From CAZOOM01 sp964460795 (GTDB lineage Bacteria; Omnitrophota; Omnitrophia; Omnitrophales; Aquincolibacteriaceae), in assembly GCA_964460795.1 (NCBI GenBank), contig CAYWRU010000022.1, positions 1 to 45,776 on the forward strand: a stretch of DNA of 45,776 nt, given 5' to 3'. Below are positions 1 to 7,585 of the stretch, piece by piece; position 1 is the first letter of the stretch; every line of letters starts with the position of its first letter. A model generated the notes under the pieces. That model saw only the letters and a list, made by a program, of their open reading frames with translations, ran no database searches and had not been told where the DNA came from. Both the position numbers and the translations under genes were made by a program.

Positions 1-197
1 ATTAAGATGGGGCCACAAGGTTTCTGCCCTTGGAAGAAAGAAAAACTTTGATAGAAAATTCCGAAGATAACGCCTCCAGCACCCATGAGAAAAAGGACGA
101 GAGTGCCTAGCTCCAACGGGGATTTTTTTCGAAGTTTTCGAAAAGCATTCCAGGCCATCCGAGATTTCAGCTGGAGAAGGAGCGGCAAAGTTTTCAT
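1..197 (-). CDS. ABC transporter permease, N-terminal fragment (cut by window edge)
   Basis: The frame starts at an ATG at 197 and stays open to base 1, giving 65 residues. A basic, hydrophilic stretch of about 30 residues is followed by a hydrophobic segment (LVLFLMGAGGVIFGIF), a usual start for an ABC-2 type membrane subunit. Its ATG overlaps the TGA of the upstream ATPase gene (ATGA at 194-197), so the two are very likely translated together and form one exporter. The start is well fixed by the overlap. The family call rests mainly on the neighbour, because only the first membrane segment is visible. The substrate cannot be read from this fragment. Confidence 0.6.
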   Translation of the reverse strand, partial: MKTLPLLLQLKSRMAWNAFRKLRKKSPLELGTLVLFLMGAGGVIFGIFYQSFSFFQGQKPCGPIL

Positions 198-934
198 GAA
201 AGTGAAGATTCCACCAGTTTCAGAAACATCGATTCTAAATTGTTTTGCGAGGCGTATTTTTGCTGAAGTTCTTTCAGTGTCCCCAGGGCCACCCGTTCTC
301 CTTTATGAAGAATCGCGAGGCGATCTGCGAGTTCTTCGGCAAGCGGCAGTGTGTGTGTTGAGAAAATGACGGTGGTGCCGAGCGCGGTCATTTTTCTCAA
401 GTGATCCTTGAAACTTTTAATGCTGATGGGGTCCAGTCCGACCATGGGTTCATCCAGGATCAGGATCTTGGGATCGTGAAGCAGGGCGGCGGCAAGCACG
501 GCCTTTTGTTTCATGCCGTGAGAAAACTCTTCCATAAGCACATCGTCTACATCAGCAAGCTCAAAAAAACCGAGAAGCTCGCGGGCGCGTGTCTCGATTT
601 GAGGAGCCTGCATTCCATAAAGCCTTCCCACAAACTGTAAGAGTTCGCGGGGAGTTAATTTCTCATAGGTGTAGGGAACGTCCGGAACAAAACTCAAAAG
701 TTTTTTGGCTTGAACCGGATTTTTTTCGAGATCAAATCCGCCGATTTGAATGGACCCTTCCGTGGGGCGGAGTAAACCGACCAGCATTTTCAGCGTCGTC
801 GTTTTTCCGGCTCCGTTCGGGCCTAGAAGGATAAAGAGTTCCCCGGCATGAATGTCCAGATTCAAACCTTTGAGCGCTTCTTTATTTCCGTAATATTTTT
901 TTAAATTTTGAATTTTTAAAATAGCCTCTGTCAT
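194..934 (-). CDS. ABC transporter ATP-binding protein (ABC-2 / NatA-CcmA type)
   Basis: This 246-residue cytoplasmic nucleotide-binding subunit powers an exporter with the adjacent permease. Walker A (GPNGAGKTT) lies at residues 38-46, an LSGGQ-like signature (FSHGMKQ) at 137-143, Walker B (ILILDEP) at 157-163 and the switch histidine at about 194. The signature is the SHGMKQK form common in ABC-2 drug, Na+ and polysaccharide exporters. The start overlaps the stop of the transglutaminase-like gene (ATGA, 931-934) and the stop overlaps the permease start, so the three genes are a tightly coupled operon read right to left. Transglutaminase, ATPase and permease together resemble exporter clusters in gliding and cell-surface systems, but the substrate is unknown. 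Confidence 0.93.
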   Translation of the reverse strand: MTEAILKIQNLKKYYGNKEALKGLNLDIHAGELFILLGPNGAGKTTTLKMLVGLLRPTEGSIQIGGFDLEKNPVQAKKLLSFVPDVPYTYEKLTPRELLQFVGRLYGMQAPQIETRARELLGFFELADVDDVLMEEFSHGMKQKAVLAAALLHDPKILILDEPMVGLDPISIKSFKDHLRKMTALGTTVIFSTHTLPLAEELADRLAILHKGERVALGTLKELQQKYASQNNLESMFLKLVESSLS

Positions 935-2454
935 GTTGATTTTTTCTCCTTCGAGGTGTCCTTTGCTTCATCAGGCTTGAGAGTTTTTTCGGGTACGGCG
1001 TTGAGGTCGCGCTCCGATGTGCTTAGAATAGTGACCTTTAATCGGCCGATTCTGTCGGCCAAAGCAACTTGTTTTTCAAGATTACCAAGAAGGAGAGGAA
1101 TATGGGTGGCATCGACTGGCGCTTGATCAAAAGTCGGATCCACATAGACCCATTGTCCCAGATAGATCGCCGCCCAGGCGTGATAAAAAAAACGTCCGTT
1201 GGAGTAAACCAGTCCGGCAATCGGCTGAGTGGGAATGCCGGCCGCACGCGCGAGTGTGGTAAAAAGGAGTGTGTATTCATTACAGTCACCTTTTTTTGTC
1301 TTCAGAATTTGCCGAGCGTCCGCGACTGCAGGGGTTGGGATGGGAGTGATCTCATGATGAACCCAGGATTGAATTTTAAGAGCCGCGGCAAGGATCGAGG
1401 TTTCTGAACCCACAATTTGGCGGCTCAGTTTTTGAATCTCAGGATCATCCACGGGCATGAAATTCTCTGTTTGTAGTGCTTCCGGCGGGAAATCCTTCAG
1501 ATCTTGAAACCGGATTTTCTTGAGTGGAGCCAAATCAATACGGGAAAAATTGTAAGTTCTTTCTCCTTTGGGGCCCGCAACTTTAACGGCCATCCTCTCA
1601 AGCGAACGAGGATTCTGGATTTTTTTATCTGCAGGGATGGAGTAAAGATTCGGGAGGTCGGGCGGTGCTTTGAGAGTGTTGGATAAATTCTTAAAAATTT
1701 CCCAGCCGGGTTCGTTCATCATCACCAGCCCATTGGGAGTTTCTTTACGAAGCACGAGTCCATCTGAATTGACCCAGAGTTTAGTCGGGAGTTCGCTGGA
1801 TCCGATGGTAATGAGGCAGGCTTTGACCTTTTGATCCTGAATTATAATTTCCTCCTCTCGTTCGACTCGGAAACTGATCGATGAAATAGCCATAGCGAGG
1901 GGATTAAAGACCCGAAAATTTCCTTCGCGGCCGGGTCGCAGCATGCTAGGTGTCCAGATTTGACCAAAACACTCCGAGTGAAAAACGGGGCCCTCAAGGG
2001 AAAGAATTTTTTGAGTGGGCTTTTCGTTTTGCTGCTGGATGAGAATCCGGAGTTCCTTCCCCACAACCTCACCTTCCATCTTGGTGGAATAATCTTCTGC
2101 TGAGATAAGCGTGATGAATTTTTTCAGGTATAAGTTTTCATCGAGCCAGGCGCGGCCGCGGGCCAGCATTTCCCGGCGTTCACCTAAAATTCTAAAAGTA
2201 AGATAACTGTTGTGTTGGAGGAGAAAGGAGCCTTCTTTGCGGTTTTCGGGTTTTGAAAGTCCGTTATATTCAAAACCAATCCGGTCTTTACCGAGAAAAA
2301 TTCCCTGATAGCTTTCGCGAAGGGAACTCGTGGTAAGAGGAGCCCATTCCTGGGCCACACGATTGAGAGAAATCTGAAAATATTCTTTCTGGATGAAACG
2401 GTTCATGGTGAACAGCCAGAAAGCAGTCACGCTGACAAGAAAAACCGATCGCAT
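931..2454 (-). CDS. transglutaminase-like superfamily protein, membrane-anchored or exported
   Basis: This 507-residue protein has an N-terminal hydrophobic stretch (about residues 3-16) that should act as a signal or anchor. A long extracytoplasmic region of unknown fold follows, then a transglutaminase-like cysteine protease/amidase domain at about 340-460. The catalytic triad is visible: Cys391 in GDCNEY, His425 in FYHAWA and Asp439 in YVDPTFDQ. The C-terminus is charged and lysine-rich. The ATG at 2454 is preceded by GGGAGAG at good spacing. A weak minus-strand promoter (TTAAAA, 17 bases, TAGAAT) may lie at 2495-2523. It is the first gene of the operon with the ABC ATPase and permease, so it probably acts on the cell surface with that exporter. 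Bacterial members of this fold are often amidases or proteases; the substrate cannot be named. Confidence 0.85.
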   Translation of the reverse strand: MRSVFLVSVTAFWLFTMNRFIQKEYFQISLNRVAQEWAPLTTSSLRESYQGIFLGKDRIGFEYNGLSKPENRKEGSFLLQHNSYLTFRILGERREMLARGRAWLDENLYLKKFITLISAEDYSTKMEGEVVGKELRILIQQQNEKPTQKILSLEGPVFHSECFGQIWTPSMLRPGREGNFRVFNPLAMAISSISFRVEREEEIIIQDQKVKACLITIGSSELPTKLWVNSDGLVLRKETPNGLVMMNEPGWEIFKNLSNTLKAPPDLPNLYSIPADKKIQNPRSLERMAVKVAGPKGERTYNFSRIDLAPLKKIRFQDLKDFPPEALQTENFMPVDDPEIQKLSRQIVGSETSILAAALKIQSWVHHEITPIPTPAVADARQILKTKKGDCNEYTLLFTTLARAAGIPTQPIAGLVYSNGRFFYHAWAAIYLGQWVYVDPTFDQAPVDATHIPLLLGNLEKQVALADRIGRLKVTILSTSERDLNAVPEKTLKPDEAKDTSKEKKST

Positions 2455-2570
2455 TTTTCTCTCCCGGAAAAGGTTGTTTAAAACCCCGGATACGATTCTA
2501 TCAAAGAAATCATTTTATTTTAACTTCGGTTCGGAAAGGAAGCACATCCCGTTCCATGTAGTTTCTTTCC

Positions 2571-2650
2571 GAGGGAGATTTTCAGCTCAAACAGCCTCGC
2601 AGACCTGCCTGCCGGCAGGCAGGCTCGGAACTCGCTGCGAAATCTCCCTC
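2571..2650. repeat. long imperfect inverted repeat with a perfect 20-base palindromic core
   Basis: The outer arms are GAGGGAGATTT at 2571-2581 and its complement AAATCTCCCTC at 2640-2650, with more imperfect pairing inward (TCAGC against GCTGC). The core at 2604-2623 is a perfect palindrome of alternating CCTGCC/GGCAGG, which resembles a REP-like unit. The element lies in the 302-base gap between the divergently spaced minus-strand genes at 931-2454 and 2757-4019. No long T tract follows, so a simple intrinsic terminator is not supported. I see no gene in this gap. Confidence 0.7.
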
Positions 2651-2756
2651 TTCAAGCAACTCATGCGCTTGGCAAAGTGACGCAGAAAACCTTTTCTCCG
2701 AGAGTTGCGAGTCCGCTTTGGGACGAGCCTGTTTGAGCGGGAAAGGGTTTCCAAAG

Positions 2757-4019
2757 TCACTGTATCAAGCGGGATGCGTCTTCGGTAAGAGCGCTGGAAA
2801 CAGTCCGAGTCGTCCGTCCGGCTATCAGAAAAGCCCAGGTCATGGCTAGAAGGACGCTGGGCTGGATGGCAAAAAAATGGTTATCAAAAAAACTTTGCAT
2901 CCAAAGGGATAGGAGGCCAGTGAAAAGGAAATCATAAAAGTTTGGTTTTGAGATCCAAAAAGAACGCTGAAGGAATTCCATTTTAAGCGTTCCGGCCATC
3001 AGGATTAGAAAGCTAATTAAACCAAAAAGTCCGAGCTCGCTTCCGAGTTGAAGGTAACTATTATGGGCATAGCCTAGATAAAAATCTCCGGGAGAAGCAT
3101 ATTGAGGAATCAACGTATGATAGAGGTTGCATCCTACTCCAAAAAAAGGTTTGTGCTGGATCATATGCCAGGCTGTTTTCCATGCGCCGAGCCGGCTTGT
3201 GAGGGAAATGTCTTGAAGGGTCAGAGTTTCGACGAAATTATAGCGAATCGCTGGCACAACCAAGAGCAGCGACGTTCCCAGGATGAAAATCCCAAGGAAT
3301 GAAGGTTTTATTTTAAGGCGCAGGGCCATGAATAAAAAAGAAAGCACGGTCGCCATCATAGCTCCGCGGGAAAAGGTGAGGATAAAAGCGATGAGAAAAA
3401 AAGTTCCTGCGCCAAGATAAAAATATTTGAGGGCTCTTTTCTTCGCTTCATCGGCTTGATAGATCCAGGAAGCAATCAGGGGGAGTGTTAGAGAAAGAAA
3501 AAAGGCTAGATGAGTGGGGGCGCTGAAAGAGGCTTTCATGCGCGGCAGACGGCCGGGGTCAGTAGTCATATGTCTCAGCAAATCCGTTCCAGAAATAAAC
3601 TGAAAAAAACCATCCAGGGAAATGAAGGCCATGGTGACCAAAAAAATGAGGGCTAATTTATTTTGAGTTTTTTCTTTACCGTGAAGAATTAAGGTGTAGA
3701 AAATCCAAAATACGGAAAGGACACGCAGCCATTTCCAAAGACCGCGAATTGAAATGAAGAAGTGCTCTCGGGGGACGTTGATCCAAGACAACAGAATGGC
3801 GGCTAAGATCAAGAGAGTCAGAAACAAAGGCTTTTTGAAAACTTCGCGAATCTGACCTGAAAAGGTCCAGGACAGGAGTGCGACAATGATGCACGTTTCT
3901 GCAGTTGCCTTTGACATGGGGAGGAAAACGATAAGGATGATTGCGGCTAAGGTTCGCAACGAATCGGAAAGCAGCCATGCTCCCAGCGATAAGGGATGGG
4001 CATTCAGGGGGTTTTTCAA
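2757..4019 (-). CDS. O-antigen ligase / Wzy-type polymerase family membrane protein
   Basis: This 420-residue polytopic inner-membrane protein has about 10-12 hydrophobic segments. It shows the Wzy_C/WaaL-type pattern: a short region near residues 150-180 with basic residues (TTDPGRLPRMKASFSAPTHLAFFLSLTLPL), a run TFSRGAMMA, and a large periplasmic loop ending in GVGCNLYHTLIPQYASPGDFYLGYAHNSYLQLGSELGLFGL. The GYAHNSYLQLGSELG block is the usual family landmark. Known members transfer a polymerised glycan to lipid A core or to protein, or polymerise repeat units at the periplasmic face. The start is TTG at 4019 with GGAG seven bases upstream, and a good promoter lies at 4068-4096. It is transcribed away from the aminotransferase gene. 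Ligase and polymerase cannot be told apart by eye. Confidence 0.85.
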   Translation of the reverse strand: MKNPLNAHPLSLGAWLLSDSLRTLAAIILIVFLPMSKATAETCIIVALLSWTFSGQIREVFKKPLFLTLLILAAILLSWINVPREHFFISIRGLWKWLRVLSVFWIFYTLILHGKEKTQNKLALIFLVTMAFISLDGFFQFISGTDLLRHMTTDPGRLPRMKASFSAPTHLAFFLSLTLPLIASWIYQADEAKKRALKYFYLGAGTFFLIAFILTFSRGAMMATVLSFLFMALRLKIKPSFLGIFILGTSLLLVVPAIRYNFVETLTLQDISLTSRLGAWKTAWHMIQHKPFFGVGCNLYHTLIPQYASPGDFYLGYAHNSYLQLGSELGLFGLISFLILMAGTLKMEFLQRSFWISKPNFYDFLFTGLLSLWMQSFFDNHFFAIQPSVLLAMTWAFLIAGRTTRTVSSALTEDASRLIQ

Positions 4020-4067
4020 AGGTTCTCCATAATACTAAGCACTATAAGAAGTTATAACGAATAGCAC

Positions 4068-4096
4068 ATTATATAGAGTACGCTCCTTAAAGGCAA
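4068..4096 (-). promoter_or_regulatory. sigma70-type promoter for the O-antigen-ligase-like gene
   Basis: On the minus strand TTGCCT (4091-4096) is followed after 17 bases by a perfect TATAAT (4068-4073). Transcription would start near 4061, about 40 bases before the TTG start codon at 4019. The same -35 hexamer, TTGCCT, recurs in the promoter at 22350-22378. Confidence 0.6.
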
Positions 4097-4148
4097 AAGG
4101 GCTTCTGTGCATCTGAAACGGAGAAATCCGCTCTTTGGGAGAAACTCC

Positions 4149-4177
4149 TTGAAAGCAAGGGGGGGGGTTCCTATAAT
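4149..4177 (+). promoter_or_regulatory. sigma70-type promoter with a nine-G tract in its spacer
   Basis: TTGAAA (4149-4154) is followed after exactly 17 bases by TATAAT (4172-4177). The spacer includes nine consecutive G residues (4159-4167). The predicted start is near 4184, leaving a leader of about 65 bases before the aminotransferase start at 4250. A homopolymer at this place would change promoter spacing if it slipped. Confidence 0.65.
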
Positions 4178-4249
4178 TTGCCCTTCCAATGAAGCCTCTT
4201 GTCATGATGACTCGAAAGGCGATACACGGTAAATGGTGACGAGGCATAC

Positions 4250-5428
4250 TTGAAAGATCATCATTCAAAAATGAATTCATCCAAATCTTCATTAACTCCA
4301 ATGCCAACAAAGGATTCCGTTCGTTTGTTGGATCTCCAGGCTCAATATGCTTTGATCCGCCCAGAGATCGAAGTTGCAGTCAAAGAGGTCTTAGAATCCC
4401 AGCAGTGTATTTTAGGGCCCAAAGTCGAGGCATGTGAAAAAGCGGTCGCAGAATATTCCCAGTCCCGGTTTGGCATTGGGATGTCCTCGGGGACCGATGC
4501 CTTGCTCGCTGCTTTGATGGTGGAATCTATCGGCCCCGGCGATGAAGTTATTACCACACCCTATACATTTTTTGCCACTGCGGGATCGATTGCACGAGTC
4601 GGCGCCCGGCCTGTTTTTGTGGATATTGATCCCCTCACATTTAATCTTGATGTGAAGCTGCTTGAAAAAGCAGTCAACTCACGGACGCGGGCCATCCTTC
4701 CGGTTCATCTTTATGGACAAACTGCAGATATGGATCCGATTTTGGATCTTGCCGGGAAGCGCAAACTGGTTGTGATTGAAGACGCAGCCCAAGCCATTGG
4801 TGCTGAGTACCGGGGACGGCGGGCGGGCTCCATGGGAGATTACGGATGTTTTTCTTTTTTTCCTTCCAAAAATCTTGGAGCGGCAGGAGACGGCGGCATG
4901 GTGGTGACAAATGATGCGGATCGGGCAAAAAAACTCCGCATTTTCCGCAATCATGGATCTGAGCCGAAATACTTTCATAAATGGGTGGGAGGAAACTTTC
5001 GCCTCGATGCCATTCAAGCGGCCATTGTGACAGTCAAGCTGCGGCACCTCGATGCGTGGACTGAAACACGGCAAAAAAATGCCAAGCGGTACCAAAAACT
5101 TTTTGAAGCCACTTCGCTGGTCACGAATGGTTTTGTGGAACTTCCTCATGAGGTTATGGATCGCCATATTTTTAATCAGTATGTGATCCGGGTCCAGGAG
5201 CGCGACCGCTTGAAGGATTTTCTAAAAAAACAGGGGATTGATACGGAGATTTATTATCCGCTTCCACTTCATTTGCAGGAATGTTTCAAATATCTTGGAC
5301 ATCATGAAGGCGATTTCCCTCAGAGTGAAAAAGCCGCCCGAGAAACGCTCGCGCTTCCGATTTATCCCGAGCTCTCGGATGATCACGCTGAAAGGGTTGT
5401 GGCTGCTATTCAGCAATTTTATGCTTAA
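4250..5428 (+). CDS. DegT/DnrJ/EryC1/StrS family sugar aminotransferase
   Basis: This 392-residue cytoplasmic PLP enzyme transfers an amino group (usually from glutamate) to a keto-sugar nucleotide to make an amino sugar for glycans. Family landmarks are SGTDALLAAL (about 80-89), TPYTFFATAGSI, VDIDPLTFNLD, the PLP-binding VIEDAAQAIGA with Asp178, and Lys207 in FSFFPSKNLGAAGDGG. That lysine is the expected Schiff-base residue. Length is normal for the family. The start is TTG at 4250 with GAGG at 4241-4244; the in-frame ATGs at 4271 and 4301 have no clear ribosome-binding site. Upstream is the promoter with the G tract. The closest named relatives by motif are the WlbE/WbpE and FdtB types, but the exact sugar cannot be called. 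Confidence 0.93.
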   Translation: MKDHHSKMNSSKSSLTPMPTKDSVRLLDLQAQYALIRPEIEVAVKEVLESQQCILGPKVEACEKAVAEYSQSRFGIGMSSGTDALLAALMVESIGPGDEVITTPYTFFATAGSIARVGARPVFVDIDPLTFNLDVKLLEKAVNSRTRAILPVHLYGQTADMDPILDLAGKRKLVVIEDAAQAIGAEYRGRRAGSMGDYGCFSFFPSKNLGAAGDGGMVVTNDADRAKKLRIFRNHGSEPKYFHKWVGGNFRLDAIQAAIVTVKLRHLDAWTETRQKNAKRYQKLFEATSLVTNGFVELPHEVMDRHIFNQYVIRVQERDRLKDFLKKQGIDTEIYYPLPLHLQECFKYLGHHEGDFPQSEKAARETLALPIYPELSDDHAERVVAAIQQFYA

Positions 5429-5450
5429 ATTCCGAGCGTTTGTTTAGCCT

Positions 5451-5487
5451 GGTTTTCTCATCGCTTTGGTTAATCGATGAGAAAACC
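5451..5487. terminator. hairpin 1 of a tandem series: 13-bp perfect stem
   Basis: GGTTTTCTCATCG (5451-5463) pairs perfectly with CGATGAGAAAACC (5475-5487) around an 11-base loop. It lies 22 bases after the aminotransferase stop. No T tract follows directly, but a second hairpin begins at the next base. Confidence 0.65.
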
Positions 5488-5520
5488 ACTTTGGCCGCTT
5501 TAGTTTGCGGCCAAAGTTTT
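5488..5520. terminator. hairpin 2: 11-bp GC-rich stem followed by T4
   Basis: ACTTTGGCCGC (5488-5498) pairs with GCGGCCAAAGT (5507-5517) around an 8-base loop, and the run of T continues to 5520. This is the best intrinsic terminator for the aminotransferase gene. The A-rich left side makes it weaker for the converging gene. Confidence 0.75.
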
Positions 5521-5589
5521 GCGCCGCTGTTTTTACAGCGCGCAAAAGGCAACCCCTGCACTTACTGAAGCTTCACGCTTCAGAAGTGC
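5521..5589. repeat. hairpins 3 and 4 of the tandem series
   Basis: Hairpin 3 pairs CGCTGT (5525-5530) with ACAGCG (5535-5540) around TTTT, extended by GCG/CGC past one bulged base. Hairpin 4 pairs GCACTT (5558-5563) plus CTGAAGC (5565-5571) with GCTTCAG (5577-5583) plus AAGTGC (5584-5589), with one bulged A and a 5-base loop. Weaker pairing continues to about 5650 (CCCATG/CATGGG around 5627-5646; GCTC/GAGC around 5641-5651). All lie between two converging genes, and I see no coding sequence here. Confidence 0.65.
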
Positions 5590-5684
5590 GGCACTCGGCT
5601 TAAATAGCGTGGCACCCATGATAAAACCCATGGGCGCCAAAGCTCTTCGAGCCCATTTCTATAGGGAGTGATAAGAAATGCGGG

Positions 5685-7430
5685 TTAGGCGGTAAGTGTT
5701 TGATGCGGAAGCCAGCGGCTTAAGGGGCTGGCGGCTGAAAGTGAAAACAAGTTCGGATATTTTTTAGCGGCGATTTTTAAAAAGTTGGCATCGATTTCAT
5801 CATGCAGCCAGCGGTCAAAATTTTTCCCCCAAAAATAATCTCCGCGGCCTAAATCAATTCCAATCACATAAATCTCTTTAGCGTTGAAGTGCAGCGCGTA
5901 TTGAATGAGGCGAATCCCTGTTGACGTCCAGGGGTGGAAGGATTTTCCGCGAATTTCCTTGGGCGAAAGGGGATGGATAAGAGAGCGCAGGAATTCGTCA
6001 TGCATGCCATCGTCAGGAATGAGGCGCGGGGTTTCTTTCCAACTTCCTTGATGATGAAGATGATCAAGGGCCAAGGCCCGGACCGGGATATTTTGAAGTG
6101 CCTCACGGATCTGAGGAAAGCGCTGGATCTTACTTTCTGTGCATAAGAAAAAATCTACCGGGCGATTCAGAGGAAATGTCTCAAAAAATTGCAGGCCGCG
6201 GTTACACGTAAAAATTAAAACATCTTTTGGGATCTCTTGAAGTTCCTTGGCCGAAGCCCCTGACCCAAGCACCAGTACTCGCCGCCCTTCAATCATCGCC
6301 CGGAGAAATTTCTGGTCTTCAGGGCGCGGTTTTTGGCTGATCCAGCTAAGGACGGGCTGGAATTGATGATCCCAAATCCAGTTAAGGAAAATCTCTCTTA
6401 GTTTAAGCAGAATTTTTTTGAAGGTTTTGAAAAAGCCTTCCTGAATTCCATCCTCCCAAATTCTTGCAGCCAGTATTGCAGCTCGATTCCTCAATAAAAT
6501 TTTTTGAAATTTTTCAAGCCCAGAAGGGCGTTCAATTTTATTTTTCAATTGAATCGCCTTTTTTTGAAGCTCAGCTTGCTCTGAGGGAGAGAATGCGGAC
6601 AAAGGTGGAGGAGGGAGAGACGATTTCTCACAAAGATAAGTGATGGCCCATGGGTTGACGGGGTTGTTTCGCTGGAGTTTTTTGAAGGATGAAAAACCTG
6701 CGCGTGACAGTGCATTTTTTAAAGTGAGATCGCAAAAATGCTGGATATGAGTGGGGTGAAACATTTCAAGAGGTTCCGGCCACTTAGACGAGGGCCAGTC
6801 CGGAACTTCCACAAGTAAAGAGCCTTGATCGGCTAAAAGGGAGTGGAGTTTTTTTAATTTTTCCACCGGATGATAGAGATGCTCTAAGACGTGATTTAAA
6901 ATAATCAGATCGAATTTAAATTTCGGAACGGCCATGGAGTTTACATCCGCACCCAGAAGTTCTACAGAAGCCGTTTCATGAGCATAGCGGGCGAATCGGC
7001 GGTCAGGCTCTACGCCATAAATTTCAATGTCCGGAAACTTCTTTTTTATAAAGTGGAGGAGAATGCCGGATCCGCAACCTACATCCAAGATGCGTTGAGA
7101 TTTTTTAAGCACACTCTCGAGTTCCATCGAGTCCGCAAGATAACGGGCACGCCGAAACACAGGAGAGCTTTTCTTAAAGTCCAAGGCAGGGTCCTCTGTC
7201 CCAGTATAAAGAAGACGGTAGGCATCTTGATAGAAAGCGATCATCTCGGATTCTGTTGGCCGGGGGTTTGTAAAAAGAAAGCCGCAATACTTACAAAACA
7301 CCGTTTGGATTCCCATCGAGTAGCGATCGACGGACAAAATGAGCATGTGATCCTGTGAGCCGCAGATTTCGCAGGCTATAGACTCCTTAGTCATTCGGGA
7401 ATAGAAGCTAGCTGCGCTTTCAAAAGACAT
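5685..7430 (-). CDS. zinc-ribbon SAM methyltransferase fused to a GT42/MAF-like glycosyltransferase domain
   Basis: This 581-residue cytoplasmic protein has three parts. Residues 20-49 hold a four-Cys zinc site (C20xxC23, C46xxC49) followed by GFLFTNPRP. A class I methyltransferase follows, with motif I LDVGCGSG at 115-122, acidic VEPD at about 140 and LNHVLEHLY at about 178-186. After a basic linker (about 290-380) comes a GT42/MAF-like domain at about 383-580: VLVLGSGASA, FTCN at 407-410, STGIRLIQYALHF, GIDLG at 524-528, a conserved His543 and the ending SLSAASPLSRWLPH. I infer that it methylates a sugar and transfers a CMP-activated acidic sugar. The ATG at 7430 has AGGAG six bases upstream and a promoter 38 bases upstream. 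A frame extending to 7571 would read through that promoter, so I reject the longer form. Confidence 0.8.
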   Translation of the reverse strand: MSFESAASFYSRMTKESIACEICGSQDHMLILSVDRYSMGIQTVFCKYCGFLFTNPRPTESEMIAFYQDAYRLLYTGTEDPALDFKKSSPVFRRARYLADSMELESVLKKSQRILDVGCGSGILLHFIKKKFPDIEIYGVEPDRRFARYAHETASVELLGADVNSMAVPKFKFDLIILNHVLEHLYHPVEKLKKLHSLLADQGSLLVEVPDWPSSKWPEPLEMFHPTHIQHFCDLTLKNALSRAGFSSFKKLQRNNPVNPWAITYLCEKSSLPPPPLSAFSPSEQAELQKKAIQLKNKIERPSGLEKFQKILLRNRAAILAARIWEDGIQEGFFKTFKKILLKLREIFLNWIWDHQFQPVLSWISQKPRPEDQKFLRAMIEGRRVLVLGSGASAKELQEIPKDVLIFTCNRGLQFFETFPLNRPVDFFLCTESKIQRFPQIREALQNIPVRALALDHLHHQGSWKETPRLIPDDGMHDEFLRSLIHPLSPKEIRGKSFHPWTSTGIRLIQYALHFNAKEIYVIGIDLGRGDYFWGKNFDRWLHDEIDANFLKIAAKKYPNLFSLSAASPLSRWLPHQTLTA

Positions 7431-7467
7431 GAATTCTCCTGGGGAAACAAGGTTTCTTTTATGGTAA

Positions 7468-7497
7468 ATTATACGGAAATCAAAGGAACTTACCCAA
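7468..7497 (-). promoter_or_regulatory. promoter for the methyltransferase-GT42-like gene
   Basis: On the minus strand TTGGGT (7492-7497) is followed after 18 bases by TATAAT (7468-7473). The transcript would begin near 7461, about 30 bases upstream of the ATG at 7430. This supports the shorter start of that gene. Confidence 0.45.
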
Positions 7498-7585
7498 TAT
7501 ATTTTAAAAAGACGGGGCGTCTGCTGAGCGCTTTTTAGGCAAAAAAGGAGCTTATCTGAGTTTTCTTGCACGAATCAAAAACAAA

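Noticed and set aside
7431..7571. An extra 47-residue N-terminus on the methyltransferase-GT42-like protein
   Set aside because: It would overlap the TATAAT at 7468-7473, and AGGAG fits the ATG at 7430. The related 930-residue protein also starts about 20 residues before its first zinc cysteine.
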